A stretch of DNA of 42,167 nt from Cellulomonas iranensis NBRC 101100 = JCM 18110. Lineage in GTDB: Bacteria > Actinomycetota > Actinomycetes > Actinomycetales > Cellulomonadaceae. The notes beneath the pieces were generated by a model, which saw only the letters and a list, made by a program, of their open reading frames with translations, was not told the origin of the DNA and did no database searches. The stretch covers positions 1 through 42,167 of the forward strand of contig NZ_BCRB01000028.1 in the NCBI RefSeq assembly GCF_001552375.1, written 5' to 3'. The position numbers were made by a program, and so were the translations under genes. Below, one piece after another: positions 7,394 through 15,448 of this stretch. Each line of letters starts with the position of its first letter. The first letter of the stretch is position 1.

Positions 7394-8968
7394 ATGCTGC
7401 TCGACGACGTCGCCGACGCGTCCGCCCGCGTGGCCGCGACGCGGTCGCGGCTCGCCAAGCGCGCGGTGCTGGTCGACGTGCTGCGGCGCGCGGGGGCCGA
7501 CGGGACGCACGACGTCGCGGTCGTGGCGCGCTACCTCGCGGGCGAGCTGCGGCAGCGGCGCACGGGCCTGGGCTGGCGGTCGCTGGCCGGGATGCCCGGG
7601 CCCGCGGACGCGCCGACGCTGACGGTCGCGGAGGTCGACGCCGCGTTCGCGACGATGGCGGAGATGTCCGGCCCCGGGTCCGCCACGGCCCGCACCGACG
7701 CCGCCCGCGCGCTGTTCGGCGCCGCGACCGAGCGCGAGCAGCACCTGCTGCGGGGGCTCGTCAGCGGTGAGCTGCGCCAGGGCGCGCTGGACGCGCTGCT
7801 GCTCGACGCGGTCGCCGAGGCCGCGGGCGTCCCCGCCGACGTCGTGCGGCGCGCCGCGATGCTCGCGGGCGAGACCGAGGCGGTCGCCGTCGCCGCGCTC
7901 GCCGCACCCTCCCCCGAGGACGCCCGGACCGCCCTCGCGGGGTTCACGCTCGCCGTGGGGCGGCCGGTGCGCCCGATGCTCGCGCAGTCCGCGCCCGACG
8001 TGCCGACGGCGGTCGCGCAGCTCCTCGGACGGGCGGGGACCTCCGACGGGCCGGCGGCCGAGGTGGTCGTCGACACCAAGCTCGACGGCATCCGGGTCCA
8101 GGTGCACCGCGACGGCGACGACGTGCGCGTGTACACGCGCAGCCTCGACGACGTGACGGCGCGCGTGCCCGAGCTCGTCGCGGCCGTCCGCGCGCTGCCC
8201 GCGCGCACGCTCGTGCTGGACGGCGAGGCGCTCGCGCTCGACGCCGACGGCCGCCCGCGCCCGTTCCAGGAGACGGCCTCGCGCAGCGCCACGCGCGACG
8301 CCGACCTCGCGGGCGCGACGACGCTCACGCCGTTCTTCTTCGACGTGCTGCACGTCGACGGCCGCGACCTGCTCGACGCGCCGCTGCGCGAGCGGCTGGC
8401 CGTGCTCGACCGGGTCGCGGCGCCGCACGTCGTGCAGCGGGTGGTCACGAGCGACCCGGCCGTGGCGGCCGAGCACTTCCGGTCCGTCGTCGCCGCCGGG
8501 CAGGAGGGCGTGGTCGTCAAGGCGTCCGACGCCCCGTACGAGGCGGGACGCCGCGGCGCCGCGTGGGTCAAGGTCAAGCCGCGGCACACGCTCGACCTCG
8601 TGGTGCTGGCCGTCGAGCGGGGGTCGGGGCGGCGGTCCGGGCTGCTGTCGAACATCCACCTGGGCGCACGCGACCCCGCGACCGGCGGGTTCGTCATGCT
8701 CGGCAAGACGTTCAAGGGCATGACCGACGAGACGCTCGCGTGGCAGACCGCGCGGTTCCGCGAGCTGGCGGTCGCCGACGACGGCTGGACCGTGACCCTG
8801 CGACCCGAGCAGGTCGTCGAGGTCGCGTTCGACGGGCTGCAGCGCTCGACACGCTACCCGGGCGGGCTCGCGCTGCGGTTCGCGCGGGTCCTGCGGTACC
8901 GCGAGGACAAGCCCGCCGCCGAGGCGGACACCATCGATGCGGTGCGCGCGCTCGCCGCGCCGGCCTGA
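7394..8968 (+). CDS. ATP-dependent DNA ligase
   Basis: Seals DNA nicks by the covalent lysyl-AMP route. The 524 residues comprise an N-terminal alpha-helical DNA-binding domain (about 1-195), the nucleotidyltransferase domain (about 200-410) and a C-terminal OB fold. The AMP-accepting lysine is in [12 protein letters not shown] (Lys229). Motif III is [13 protein letters not shown], motif IV EGVVVKA and motif V WVKVKPR. Together with the N-terminal domain this matches the LigB/ligase I-like enzymes of actinomycetes, distinct from the NAD-dependent replicative LigA and from the multi-domain LigD. ATG at 7394 follows GAGGAT by six bases, which may be read as a weak ribosome site or as the -10 of a leaderless transcript. 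Lying beyond the repeats, it is probably a separate transcription unit, in a repair role. Confidence 0.93.
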   Translation: MLLDDVADASARVAATRSRLAKRAVLVDVLRRAGADGTHDVAVVARYLAGELRQRRTGLGWRSLAGMPGPADAPTLTVAEVDAAFATMAEMSGPGSATARTDAARALFGAATEREQHLLRGLVSGELRQGALDALLLDAVAEAAGVPADVVRRAAMLAGETEAVAVAALAAPSPEDARTALAGFTLAVGRPVRPMLAQSAPDVPTAVAQLLGRAGTSDGPAAEVVVDTKLDGIRVQVHRDGDDVRVYTRSLDDVTARVPELVAAVRALPARTLVLDGEALALDADGRPRPFQETASRSATRDADLAGATTLTPFFFDVLHVDGRDLLDAPLRERLAVLDRVAAPHVVQRVVTSDPAVAAEHFRSVVAAGQEGVVVKASDAPYEAGRRGAAWVKVKPRHTLDLVVLAVERGSGRRSGLLSNIHLGARDPATGGFVMLGKTFKGMTDETLAWQTARFRELAVADDGWTVTLRPEQVVEVAFDGLQRSTRYPGGLALRFARVLRYREDKPAAEADTIDAVRALAAPA

Positions 8969-8989
8969 CGGCTCCGCGGGGTCGACGCA

Positions 8990-9004
8990 GCCGCCCAGGG
9001 CGGC
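8990..9004. terminator. Short hairpin after the ligase gene
   Basis: GCCGCC/GGCGGC 6-bp stem with loop CAG, 22 nt after the stop codon. It is weak and without a T-run. Confidence 0.3.
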
Positions 9005-9083
9005 GGCGGGCGGCACCTCCCGGCGCGCCGACGCGCCGAGAGGTCCCTACGCTGGCGGTGAGGGATCTGCCCAGGGGGAGAGC

Positions 9084-10130
9084 ATGAACCGCTCGATCAG
9101 CATCCTGTTCCGCGCCATCCCGCTCGCGATGGGCGCCGTATGCCTCGCGTTCGGCCTGGACGTGCTGTCCGGCGGCTCGGACGCCGGACACTTCGTCGCC
9201 GGGCACGTCTGCCTCGCGCTCACCGCGATCTGCGTCGCGCTGTTCACGACGGCGGCGACGATCATCCGCCAGCTCGTGCACCGCTACGGCGAGGTGTGGG
9301 AGATCGTCCTGCCCGTCCTCGGCTACGCGGTGGCTGCCGCGACGACGCTCTGGGGCGCGCTCGTCGCGGCCGGCGGGTCCGAGCCGCAGCGCGTCGTCGC
9401 CGGGCACGTCCTCATCGGCATCGGCTTCATCGCCGCGTGCGTCAGCACGGTCGCGACGGCGTCCACCAAGTTCGTCCTCATCCAGCGGTCCGCCGCGCTC
9501 GGCGCCGGGGGCGGCGCGCCGGACGGCGCGTACACGCGGGCCGCCGGCCGGGCGCTCGTCGCGGTGCCGGCCGTGCTCGCGACCGTGGGTCTGGTGCTGT
9601 CGGCCACGCTCTACGCCCACGGCGGCACGCCGCACCTGGTGGCGGCGCACGTGCTCACCGGGCTGTCGCTCGTCTGCGCGTCGCTCGTCGCGCTCGTCGC
9701 GAGCATCGTGCGGCAGGTGCGCAACGAGTTCGGCGACGCCGAGCGCTACCGCTGGTCGTGGTGGGTGGCCGCGATGGGGACCGTCAACGTCGCCCTCGGG
9801 ATCGGGGTGCTGCTCGCGTCCGACGACCCCGCGCGGCTCGCACCCGGGACCGTGCTCGTCGGCCTCGGGCTGGTCTGCTTCAGCATCCTGTCCAAGGTGC
9901 TGCTGCTCGCGCTGGTGTGGCGGCGGGTCTTCGCGCTGGCGAACCGCATCCCGCTGATCCCCGTGGGCACCGCGCTCGCGTGCCTCTTCTTCGCGGCGTT
10001 CCTCTTCGAGGCCAGCACGCGGCAGCCCGGCTACTTCGTCGGCGCGCACGTGCTGGTGGGCCTCGGCGCCGTGTGCTTCACGCTGTTCTCGATCGTGTCG
10101 ATCCTCGAGGCGGGCACCTCGACGTCGTGA
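9084..10130 (+). CDS. YhiM-like inner membrane protein (DUF2776)
   Basis: Polytopic membrane protein of 348 residues that matches what I recall of E. coli YhiM (DUF2776), implicated there in acid resistance. Shared segments include the N-terminal IPLAMGAVCLAFG and the C-terminal GLGAVCFTLFSIVSILEAG. About ten transmembrane helices are visible as five two-helix units. Each unit has a loop ending in a VAGHV-type motif, near residues 39, 106, 187, 253 (degenerate APGTV) and 320, followed by a Gly/Cys-rich helix. ATG at 9084 follows GGGGGAG, and TACGCT at 9048-9053 may be its -10. The next gene, also a membrane protein, starts 67 bp downstream on the same strand. The molecular activity is unknown. 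Confidence 0.85.
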   Translation: MNRSISILFRAIPLAMGAVCLAFGLDVLSGGSDAGHFVAGHVCLALTAICVALFTTAATIIRQLVHRYGEVWEIVLPVLGYAVAAATTLWGALVAAGGSEPQRVVAGHVLIGIGFIAACVSTVATASTKFVLIQRSAALGAGGGAPDGAYTRAAGRALVAVPAVLATVGLVLSATLYAHGGTPHLVAAHVLTGLSLVCASLVALVASIVRQVRNEFGDAERYRWSWWVAAMGTVNVALGIGVLLASDDPARLAPGTVLVGLGLVCFSILSKVLLLALVWRRVFALANRIPLIPVGTALACLFFAAFLFEASTRQPGYFVGAHVLVGLGAVCFTLFSIVSILEAGTSTS

Positions 10131-10197
10131 CGGCGGACGGCGCCCGCACCGCGGACGACGGGCTGCACGCGGGCACGCCGTGAGGCAGGGTGTCCGG

Positions 10198-11058
10198 ATG
10201 GACGAGACGGCCGGGACCCTGCCGGCAGCGCCCGAGGACGGGCTCCGGCGCGTCGCCGCGCCGTCCGCCTGGCGCGTCGTCGCCGCGGCGCTCGTGTGCG
10301 GCTCGGCCGTGCTCATGTTCGCGCTGCACGTCCGGCCGCTCGCGTACGCCCCGCTCGTCGTGGGCGTGCTGCTCGCGTGGGCGGTCGACCGCGTGCTGGG
10401 GCGCGACCTGCTCGTGGTCGCGACCGGCATGGTCATCGTCTCGACCATCCCGCTCGGCGCCGACCTGTCCGACCTCGGCATGGTGCGGTTCACGATCGCG
10501 CTGTCGCTCGCCGTGGTGATCCCGTACGTGCTGTCGCGGCACGTCAACGGCGACGACGTCGTCCGGTTCCCGTGGCGCACCGGGCGGCGGTGGACGCGCA
10601 CGCAGTGGGCGTACCTGCTGTTCGTCGTGGGCGCCGGGTACCTCGTGCTGCCGTTCTACTTCCTCGACTCGGGCGCGTACCGGAACTGGCCCACGGTCGT
10701 GGAGGGGCACGAGGTCGCGCGCCTGTTCGTCGGCGTCAACGCCGTCGGAACGTGGGACGAGCTGTTCTTCATCTGCATCGTCTTCGCGCTGCTGCGCCGG
10801 CACTTCGGCCTGTGGACCGCGAACGTGCTGCAGGCGCTCGTCTTCGTGTCGTTCCTGTGGGAGCTCGGCTACCGCGAGTGGGGCCCGCTCCTGACGATCC
10901 CGTTCGCCCTCATCCAGGGCTTCACGTTCAACCTCACCAAGTCCCTCACCTACGTGCTGGTCGTGCACCTGCTCTTCGACGCCGTCGTCTTCATGGTGCT
11001 CGTGCACGCCCACACCCCCGAGCTGTTCGACGTCTTCGTCACCGCACCCGCGCGCTGA
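10198..11058 (+). CDS. CPBP-like intramembrane protein with altered active-site motif
   Basis: Protein of 286 residues with about eight transmembrane helices. The core NAVGTWDELFFICIVFALL, then QALVFVSFLWELGYREWG and finally VVHLLFD, resembles the CPBP (type II CAAX protease-like) family. Its usual motif 1 is EExxxR, motif 2 FxxxH and motif 4 a late His. Here motif 1 reads WDELFF with a single Glu and no following Arg, and His occurs only in the last motif, so protease activity is doubtful. ATG at 10198 lies six bases after CAGGGT, a possible -10 (leaderless); a GTG at 10180 is an alternative start. It lies just downstream of the YhiM-like gene and could share a membrane-stress role, which is inference. 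Confidence 0.7.
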   Translation: MDETAGTLPAAPEDGLRRVAAPSAWRVVAAALVCGSAVLMFALHVRPLAYAPLVVGVLLAWAVDRVLGRDLLVVATGMVIVSTIPLGADLSDLGMVRFTIALSLAVVIPYVLSRHVNGDDVVRFPWRTGRRWTRTQWAYLLFVVGAGYLVLPFYFLDSGAYRNWPTVVEGHEVARLFVGVNAVGTWDELFFICIVFALLRRHFGLWTANVLQALVFVSFLWELGYREWGPLLTIPFALIQGFTFNLTKSLTYVLVVHLLFDAVVFMVLVHAHTPELFDVFVTAPAR

Positions 11059-11094
11059 ACCGTCGCGCCGCACCACCCGAGAGGCAGGACCCCC

Positions 11095-12357
11095 ATGACC
11101 GACGCGCTCACCACCTGGGCCGGCAGCCACACGTTCCGCGGCGGACCGCTCGTGCACCCCACGAGCGTCACCGAGGTCGCCGAGCTCGTCGCCGGCGCGC
11201 AGCACGTGCGCGCGATCGGCTCGCGGCACTCGTTCCACGACCTCGCCGACTCCCCCGGCACGCTCGTCGCGCTCGACCGGCTCGAGGTCCCGACCGTCGT
11301 CGACCCCGACGCCCGCACCGTGACCGTCGGCGCGGGCGTGCGGTACGGCGAGCTCGCGCGCGACCTGCACGCCGCGGGCTGGGCCCTGCACACCATGGCC
11401 TCGCTGCCGCACATCGCGGTCGCCGGCACGGTCGCGACGGCCACGCACGGTTCGGGCGACGCGTCGCCCAACCTGTCGGCGGTGGTCCGTGGCCTGGAGG
11501 TCGTCGGCGCGGGCGGCGAGGTGCGCGTCCTGGGCCCCGACGACCCCGAGCTCGCGGCGTCCGTGGTGGGCCTCGGCGCGCTGGGCGTCGTCACGCGCGT
11601 GACGTTCGCGATCCAGCCGACGTACGACGTCGCGCAGGAGGTGTGGCTCGACCTGCCGTGGGACGTCGCGCTCGGACGGTTCGACGCGATCATGGGCTCG
11701 GCGTACTCCGTGAGCCTGTTCACCGACTGGACCGGCGACGCCGTCGGCCAGGTGTGGCGCAAGCACCGGGTCGACGCCGGGACGCTCGGGGACGACGCCG
11801 TGCTCGCGGGCGCGCGCCCCGCCGAGGGCCCCGTGCACCCCGTGCCCGGCCAGGACCCCGCGGCCTGCACGCAGCAGGGCGGCGTGCCCGGCCCCTGGCA
11901 CGAGCGCCTGCCGCACTTCCGGCTCGAGTTCACGCCCAGCGCGGGTGCCGAGCTGCAGTCCGAGTGGCTCGTGCCGCGCGCGCACGCCGTCGCCGCGATC
12001 GAGGCGCTGCGCGGGCTGAGCGACCAGGTGTCGCCGCTGCTGATGATCAGCGAGATCCGCTCGATCGCGGGCGACGACCTGTGGCTGTCGACCGCGCACG
12101 GCGGCGACCGCGTGGGCCTGCACTTCACCTGGCAGCCGCGCCGCGCCGAGGTCGAGGCCGTGCTGCCCGTGATCGAGGCCGCGCTCGCGCCGTTCGACGC
12201 GCGCCCGCACTGGGGCAAGCTCTTCGCCGGCCCGGGCGCCGGGCGGACCTGGCAGGACCTCTACCCGCGGTGGGACGACGCCCGCGCGCTGATCGAGCGC
12301 TGCGACCCCGCGGGCGTCTTCGCGAACGACTACCTGCGGCGCGTGGGCCTGCACTGA
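11095..12357 (+). CDS. Alditol oxidase (FAD-linked)
   Basis: VAO-type flavoenzyme oxidising sugar alcohols such as xylitol, sorbitol or glycerol at C1 with oxygen, giving the aldose and hydrogen peroxide. The 420 residues align by eye with Streptomyces AldO. The histidyl-FAD site is IGSRHSF (His45), followed by the FAD-binding segment GTVATATHGSG. Substrate-site residues occur in SEIRSIAGDDLWLS (Glu and Arg) and HWGKLF (Lys). Related sugar-1,4-lactone oxidases share the fold, so the exact substrate is uncertain, but the length and C-terminal ANDYLRR fit alditol oxidase. GAGAGGCAGG precedes the ATG. The 36-nt gap from the CPBP-like gene allows co-transcription. Polyol use fits a plant-polymer degrader. 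Confidence 0.88.
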   Translation: MTDALTTWAGSHTFRGGPLVHPTSVTEVAELVAGAQHVRAIGSRHSFHDLADSPGTLVALDRLEVPTVVDPDARTVTVGAGVRYGELARDLHAAGWALHTMASLPHIAVAGTVATATHGSGDASPNLSAVVRGLEVVGAGGEVRVLGPDDPELAASVVGLGALGVVTRVTFAIQPTYDVAQEVWLDLPWDVALGRFDAIMGSAYSVSLFTDWTGDAVGQVWRKHRVDAGTLGDDAVLAGARPAEGPVHPVPGQDPAACTQQGGVPGPWHERLPHFRLEFTPSAGAELQSEWLVPRAHAVAAIEALRGLSDQVSPLLMISEIRSIAGDDLWLSTAHGGDRVGLHFTWQPRRAEVEAVLPVIEAALAPFDARPHWGKLFAGPGAGRTWQDLYPRWDDARALIERCDPAGVFANDYLRRVGLH

Positions 12358-12379
12358 CGCACAGGCGCCGCACAGGGCC

Positions 12380-12412
12380 GCCTCAGCGGCTTCGCGGGCG
12401 GGCCGCTCAGGC
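12380..12412. terminator. Hairpin after alditol oxidase gene
   Basis: GCCTCAGCGGC (12380-12390) pairs with GCCGCTCAGGC (12402-12412), one mismatch, loop of 11 nt. It lies in the 88-bp gap before the ferric-reductase-like gene. Confidence 0.5.
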
Positions 12413-12445
12413 TCGAGCTCACCGGGACACCCCAGGGAGCACACC

Positions 12446-13960
12446 ATGAGCGCCACCCGCACCGACGCACCGACCGCCACCCCGCCGGACGGCGCCCGCA
12501 CCGCCGAGCCGGCCGGCAGGCTCGGCCCCGCCGGGCACCTCGGCCCGTCCGCCGCCGCCGGCGCACCACCCGCCGCACCACGGCGGTCGCACGCCCGCGC
12601 GCTGCTGCCGCCCGTGCGGCGTGCGTGGTGGCGCGACGCGGTCGCGGCGCTCGTCGGCGGGCACCTCGCGCTCGTCACGCTGCTGTGGGCCACCGCGGAC
12701 GGCCTCGACGTGTCCACCACGGCCGCGCTCGCGACGTCCGCGGGGCGGCTGCTGGGGCTGTGGGCGTCCGCGCTGCTGCTGGTCCAGGTGCTCGGCATGG
12801 CGCGCGTGCCGTGGGTCGAGCGCGCGGTCGGGCAGGACCGGCTGAGCGCGTGGCACCGGTGGGCGGGCTTCACGTCGTTCTGGATGCTCGTCGCGCACCT
12901 CGTGCTCGTGACCGTGGGGTACGCGGCGTCCGACGGGCGCGGCGTGGTCGGCGAGCTCGTGCAGCTGGTGCTGACGCTGCCCGGCATGCTGCTGGCGGCC
13001 GCGGGCACCGCGCTGCTCGTCGCCGTCGTGGGGCTGTCGGTGCGCGCCGCGCGCCGCCGCCTGCGCTACGAGTCCTGGCACCTGCTGCACCTGTACGCGT
13101 ACCTCGGCGTGGGCCTCGCGCTGCCGCACCAGCTGTGGACCGGCACGAGCTTCCTGCTGCACCCGTGGGCCGCGACGTACTGGTGGGCGCTGTACGGCGT
13201 CACCTTCGTCTCGGTGGTCGTGTTCCGCCTCGTCCGGCCGCTCGCGCTGTCGCTGCGGCACGACCTGCGCGTCGCGGCCGTGCTGCCCGACGCGCCGGGG
13301 CTGGTCTCGGTCGTGGTGCGCGGCCGCGACCTGCACCGGCTGCGCGCCGAGGCCGGGCAGTTCTTCGTGTGGCGGTTCCGCACCGGCGCCGGGTGGACGC
13401 GCGCGCACCCGCTGAGCCTGTCGGCCGTGCCGCGGACCGACGGGCTGCGCGTGACCATGGACGTGACGGGCGACGACGGCGCCCGGGTCGCCGCGGCCCG
13501 GCCCGGCACGCGCGTGCTCGTCGAGGGGCCGTTCGGGCGCGTGACCCCGAGCAGCCGCCGGCACGCGAGGCTCGCGGCGTTCGCCGCCGGCGCGGGCGTC
13601 GCGCCGGTGGTCGGTCTGCTCGAGCACGGCGCGGCGCACCCCGGCGTCGACACGCTCGTGCTGCGGCACCGCGACGACGCCGACCTGCCGCTGCGGGACG
13701 ACGTCGACGCGCTCGTGCGGCACGCGGGCGTGCGGTTCCTCGACCTGCCGGGGCCGCGCTCGCGCACCGGCACGCCGTGGCTGCCGGCCCACCTGGGCCA
13801 CCACGCGGGCCCCGCCGCGCTGCACCAGCTCGTCCCGGACCTGCTCGACCACGACGTCGTCGTGTGCGGGCCGCCCGCCTGGACCGCCGCGCTCGTCGCC
13901 GACCTGCGCACCGCGGGCGTCGCCCGCTCCGCCATCCACGTCGAGAGCTACGTCTGGTAG
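12446..13960 (+). CDS. Ferric-reductase-like transmembrane flavocytochrome with FNR module
   Basis: Protein of 504 residues. A disordered Pro/Ala N-terminus (1-58) is followed by a six-helix ferric-reductase-like haem domain (about 60-270). Candidate haem ligands are His137 and His151 on one helix and His212/215 and His228 on another. The C-terminal part is a ferredoxin-NADP reductase module: FAD motif RAHPLSLS, the GPFGR phosphate loop, the nucleotide motif AGAGVAPVVG, VVCGPPAW and a terminal aromatic (VESYVW). It would move electrons from cytosolic NAD(P)H across the membrane. The stop is 6 nt before the FMN-binding protein gene, which in turn overlaps apbE, so these three form one operon and probably one electron chain. 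The terminal acceptor (Fe3+, quinone or another) is not known. Confidence 0.88.
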   Translation: MSATRTDAPTATPPDGARTAEPAGRLGPAGHLGPSAAAGAPPAAPRRSHARALLPPVRRAWWRDAVAALVGGHLALVTLLWATADGLDVSTTAALATSAGRLLGLWASALLLVQVLGMARVPWVERAVGQDRLSAWHRWAGFTSFWMLVAHLVLVTVGYAASDGRGVVGELVQLVLTLPGMLLAAAGTALLVAVVGLSVRAARRRLRYESWHLLHLYAYLGVGLALPHQLWTGTSFLLHPWAATYWWALYGVTFVSVVVFRLVRPLALSLRHDLRVAAVLPDAPGLVSVVVRGRDLHRLRAEAGQFFVWRFRTGAGWTRAHPLSLSAVPRTDGLRVTMDVTGDDGARVAAARPGTRVLVEGPFGRVTPSSRRHARLAAFAAGAGVAPVVGLLEHGAAHPGVDTLVLRHRDDADLPLRDDVDALVRHAGVRFLDLPGPRSRTGTPWLPAHLGHHAGPAALHQLVPDLLDHDVVVCGPPAWTAALVADLRTAGVARSAIHVESYVW

Positions 13961-13966
13961 GTCGTC

Positions 13967-14557
13967 ATGCGCCGCATCCTCCTGAGCATCGTCACGACCG
14001 TCTCGGGCGTCGTGCTGCTCCTGCAGTACCCCACGAGCCTCGACCGCTCGGCCGGCACGACCGACGTCACGGCCGCGGGGACCACCACGACCGGGACGAC
14101 CGGCGGAGCCCCGTCGGCGGGGTCCTCCGCCGGGTCCGACCCTGCGGCGTCGGCGAGCGCGTCGTCGTCCGGGTCGTCCGGGGCGTCCGGGACGTCGGAC
14201 GGCTCGTCCAGCGGGTCGTCCGCCGGTTCGTCCGGCGGGGCGTCGGACGGCTCGTCCGGCGGGTCGTCGGCCGGCACCGGGCTGACCGACGGCCGGTACA
14301 CGGCGTCGACGTCGATGCGCTACGGCACCGTGAGCGTGACCGTCACGGTGAGCGGCGGTCGGGTCACGGCCGCGTCGGGCTCGCAGGACTCGCAGGACGG
14401 GCACTCGCGGCAGGTCTCATCGGCCGCGCTGCCGACCCTCGACGACGAGGCGACGACCGCGGGCGGCGCGTCGATCGCGATGGTGTCGCACGCGACGTTC
14501 ACGAGCGAGGCGTACGCGCGGTCGCTGCAGGCCGCGCTCGACCAGGCACGCCCGTGA
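13967..14557 (+). CDS. Membrane-anchored FMN-binding domain protein
   Basis: Protein of 196 residues with a single N-terminal signal or anchor helix (about 4-24). A long Ser/Gly/Ala/Thr low-complexity linker follows (about 30-105), then a compact FMN-binding domain (about 106-196). The flavinylation site is SHATFTSEAYARSLQAAL: Thr177 in S-H-A-T takes the place of the usual S-G-A-T threonine that carries covalently bound FMN. His replaces the normally conserved Gly. The preceding gene gives the electron donor and the following gene (apbE, GTGA overlap) the flavin transferase. The linker would let the flavin domain reach outward through the cell wall. The protein is presumably exported. Confidence 0.87.
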   Translation: MRRILLSIVTTVSGVVLLLQYPTSLDRSAGTTDVTAAGTTTTGTTGGAPSAGSSAGSDPAASASASSSGSSGASGTSDGSSSGSSAGSSGGASDGSSGGSSAGTGLTDGRYTASTSMRYGTVSVTVTVSGGRVTAASGSQDSQDGHSRQVSSAALPTLDDEATTAGGASIAMVSHATFTSEAYARSLQAALDQARP

Positions 14558-15438
14558 ATGCCGTGGCGGGCGCCCGCCCGGACGCCGCCGCCGTCGCGGC
14601 CGCCGCGCGCCCGACCGACCTGCCGGCGGACCCGTCGGACCCGTCGGACGGCCCTGCGGCCCGCGCCGCCGACGCCCTCGCGCGCGCGGCGGCGGCGCTG
14701 CCGGTGCGCGCGTGGGTCGAGCACCACATGGGCATGCCGTGGAGCGTGCACGTGCGCGGCGACGCGGCGCACGACCCGCGCACCGCCGCGACGGTCGAGC
14801 GCGCGTTCGCGCGCGTGGCCGCGCTCGACGCCGAGCTGAGCCCGTTCCGCGCGGGATCGGCGCTGAACCGGCTGCGCCGCGGCGAGCTCGCGCTCGCCGA
14901 CGCACCGGACGCCCTGCGCGCCGTGCACGCCCGCTGCCTCGCGGCACGCGACGCGACCGACGGCGCGTTCGACGCGTGGGGCTGGCGTGACGGGTTCGAC
15001 CCGACGGGCCTGTCGAAGGGCTGGTCGGTCGACCACGTGCTCGGGCTGCTGGGCGTGCTCGACGCGGACGTCGCGGTGGGTGCGGGCGGCGACGTCGGCG
15101 TGCGCTCGGCGTCGGGGCTGCCGTGGCGCGTGGGCGTCGAGGACCCGGCCGACCGGGGGCGGCTGCTCGCGCACGTCGACCTGCTGGACGGCGGCGTCGC
15201 GACGTCGGGCACGGCGGCGCACGGCGGGCACGTCGTCGACCCGCGCACCGGCGGCCCGGTGTGGGGCGTCCGGTCGGCGACGGTCGTCGCCGCGGACGTC
15301 GTGACCGCCGACGTGTGGGCGACCACCGCGATGGTGCTCGGCCCGGGCGACGCACCGGCACGGCTCGCGGCGCTGCCGGGGACGCGGGGCGTCCTCGTCA
15401 CGGCCGACGGCGCCGTGCACCGCTGGGCGACGCCCTGA
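14554..15438 (+). CDS. apbE: FAD:protein FMN transferase ApbE
   Basis: Transfers FMN from FAD to a Thr/Ser of exported flavoproteins, with magnesium. The 294 residues show HHMGMPWSVHV, SPFRAGSALNRL, the FDPTGLSKGWSVDHV block, VGAGGDV (normally N-x-GGD), VATSGTAAHGGHVVDPRTG and the metal-binding TADVWATTAMVLG near the end. The N-terminal 45 residues are Ala/Pro-rich, with no clear lipoprotein signal. The GTG start overlaps the upstream stop by 4 nt (GTGA), so it is translationally coupled to its likely substrate. The Ala in place of Asn in the GGD motif is a deviation to note. Confidence 0.93.
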   Translation: MNAVAGARPDAAAVAAAARPTDLPADPSDPSDGPAARAADALARAAAALPVRAWVEHHMGMPWSVHVRGDAAHDPRTAATVERAFARVAALDAELSPFRAGSALNRLRRGELALADAPDALRAVHARCLAARDATDGAFDAWGWRDGFDPTGLSKGWSVDHVLGLLGVLDADVAVGAGGDVGVRSASGLPWRVGVEDPADRGRLLAHVDLLDGGVATSGTAAHGGHVVDPRTGGPVWGVRSATVVAADVVTADVWATTAMVLGPGDAPARLAALPGTRGVLVTADGAVHRWATP

Positions 15439-15448
15439 GCGTGCCGGG

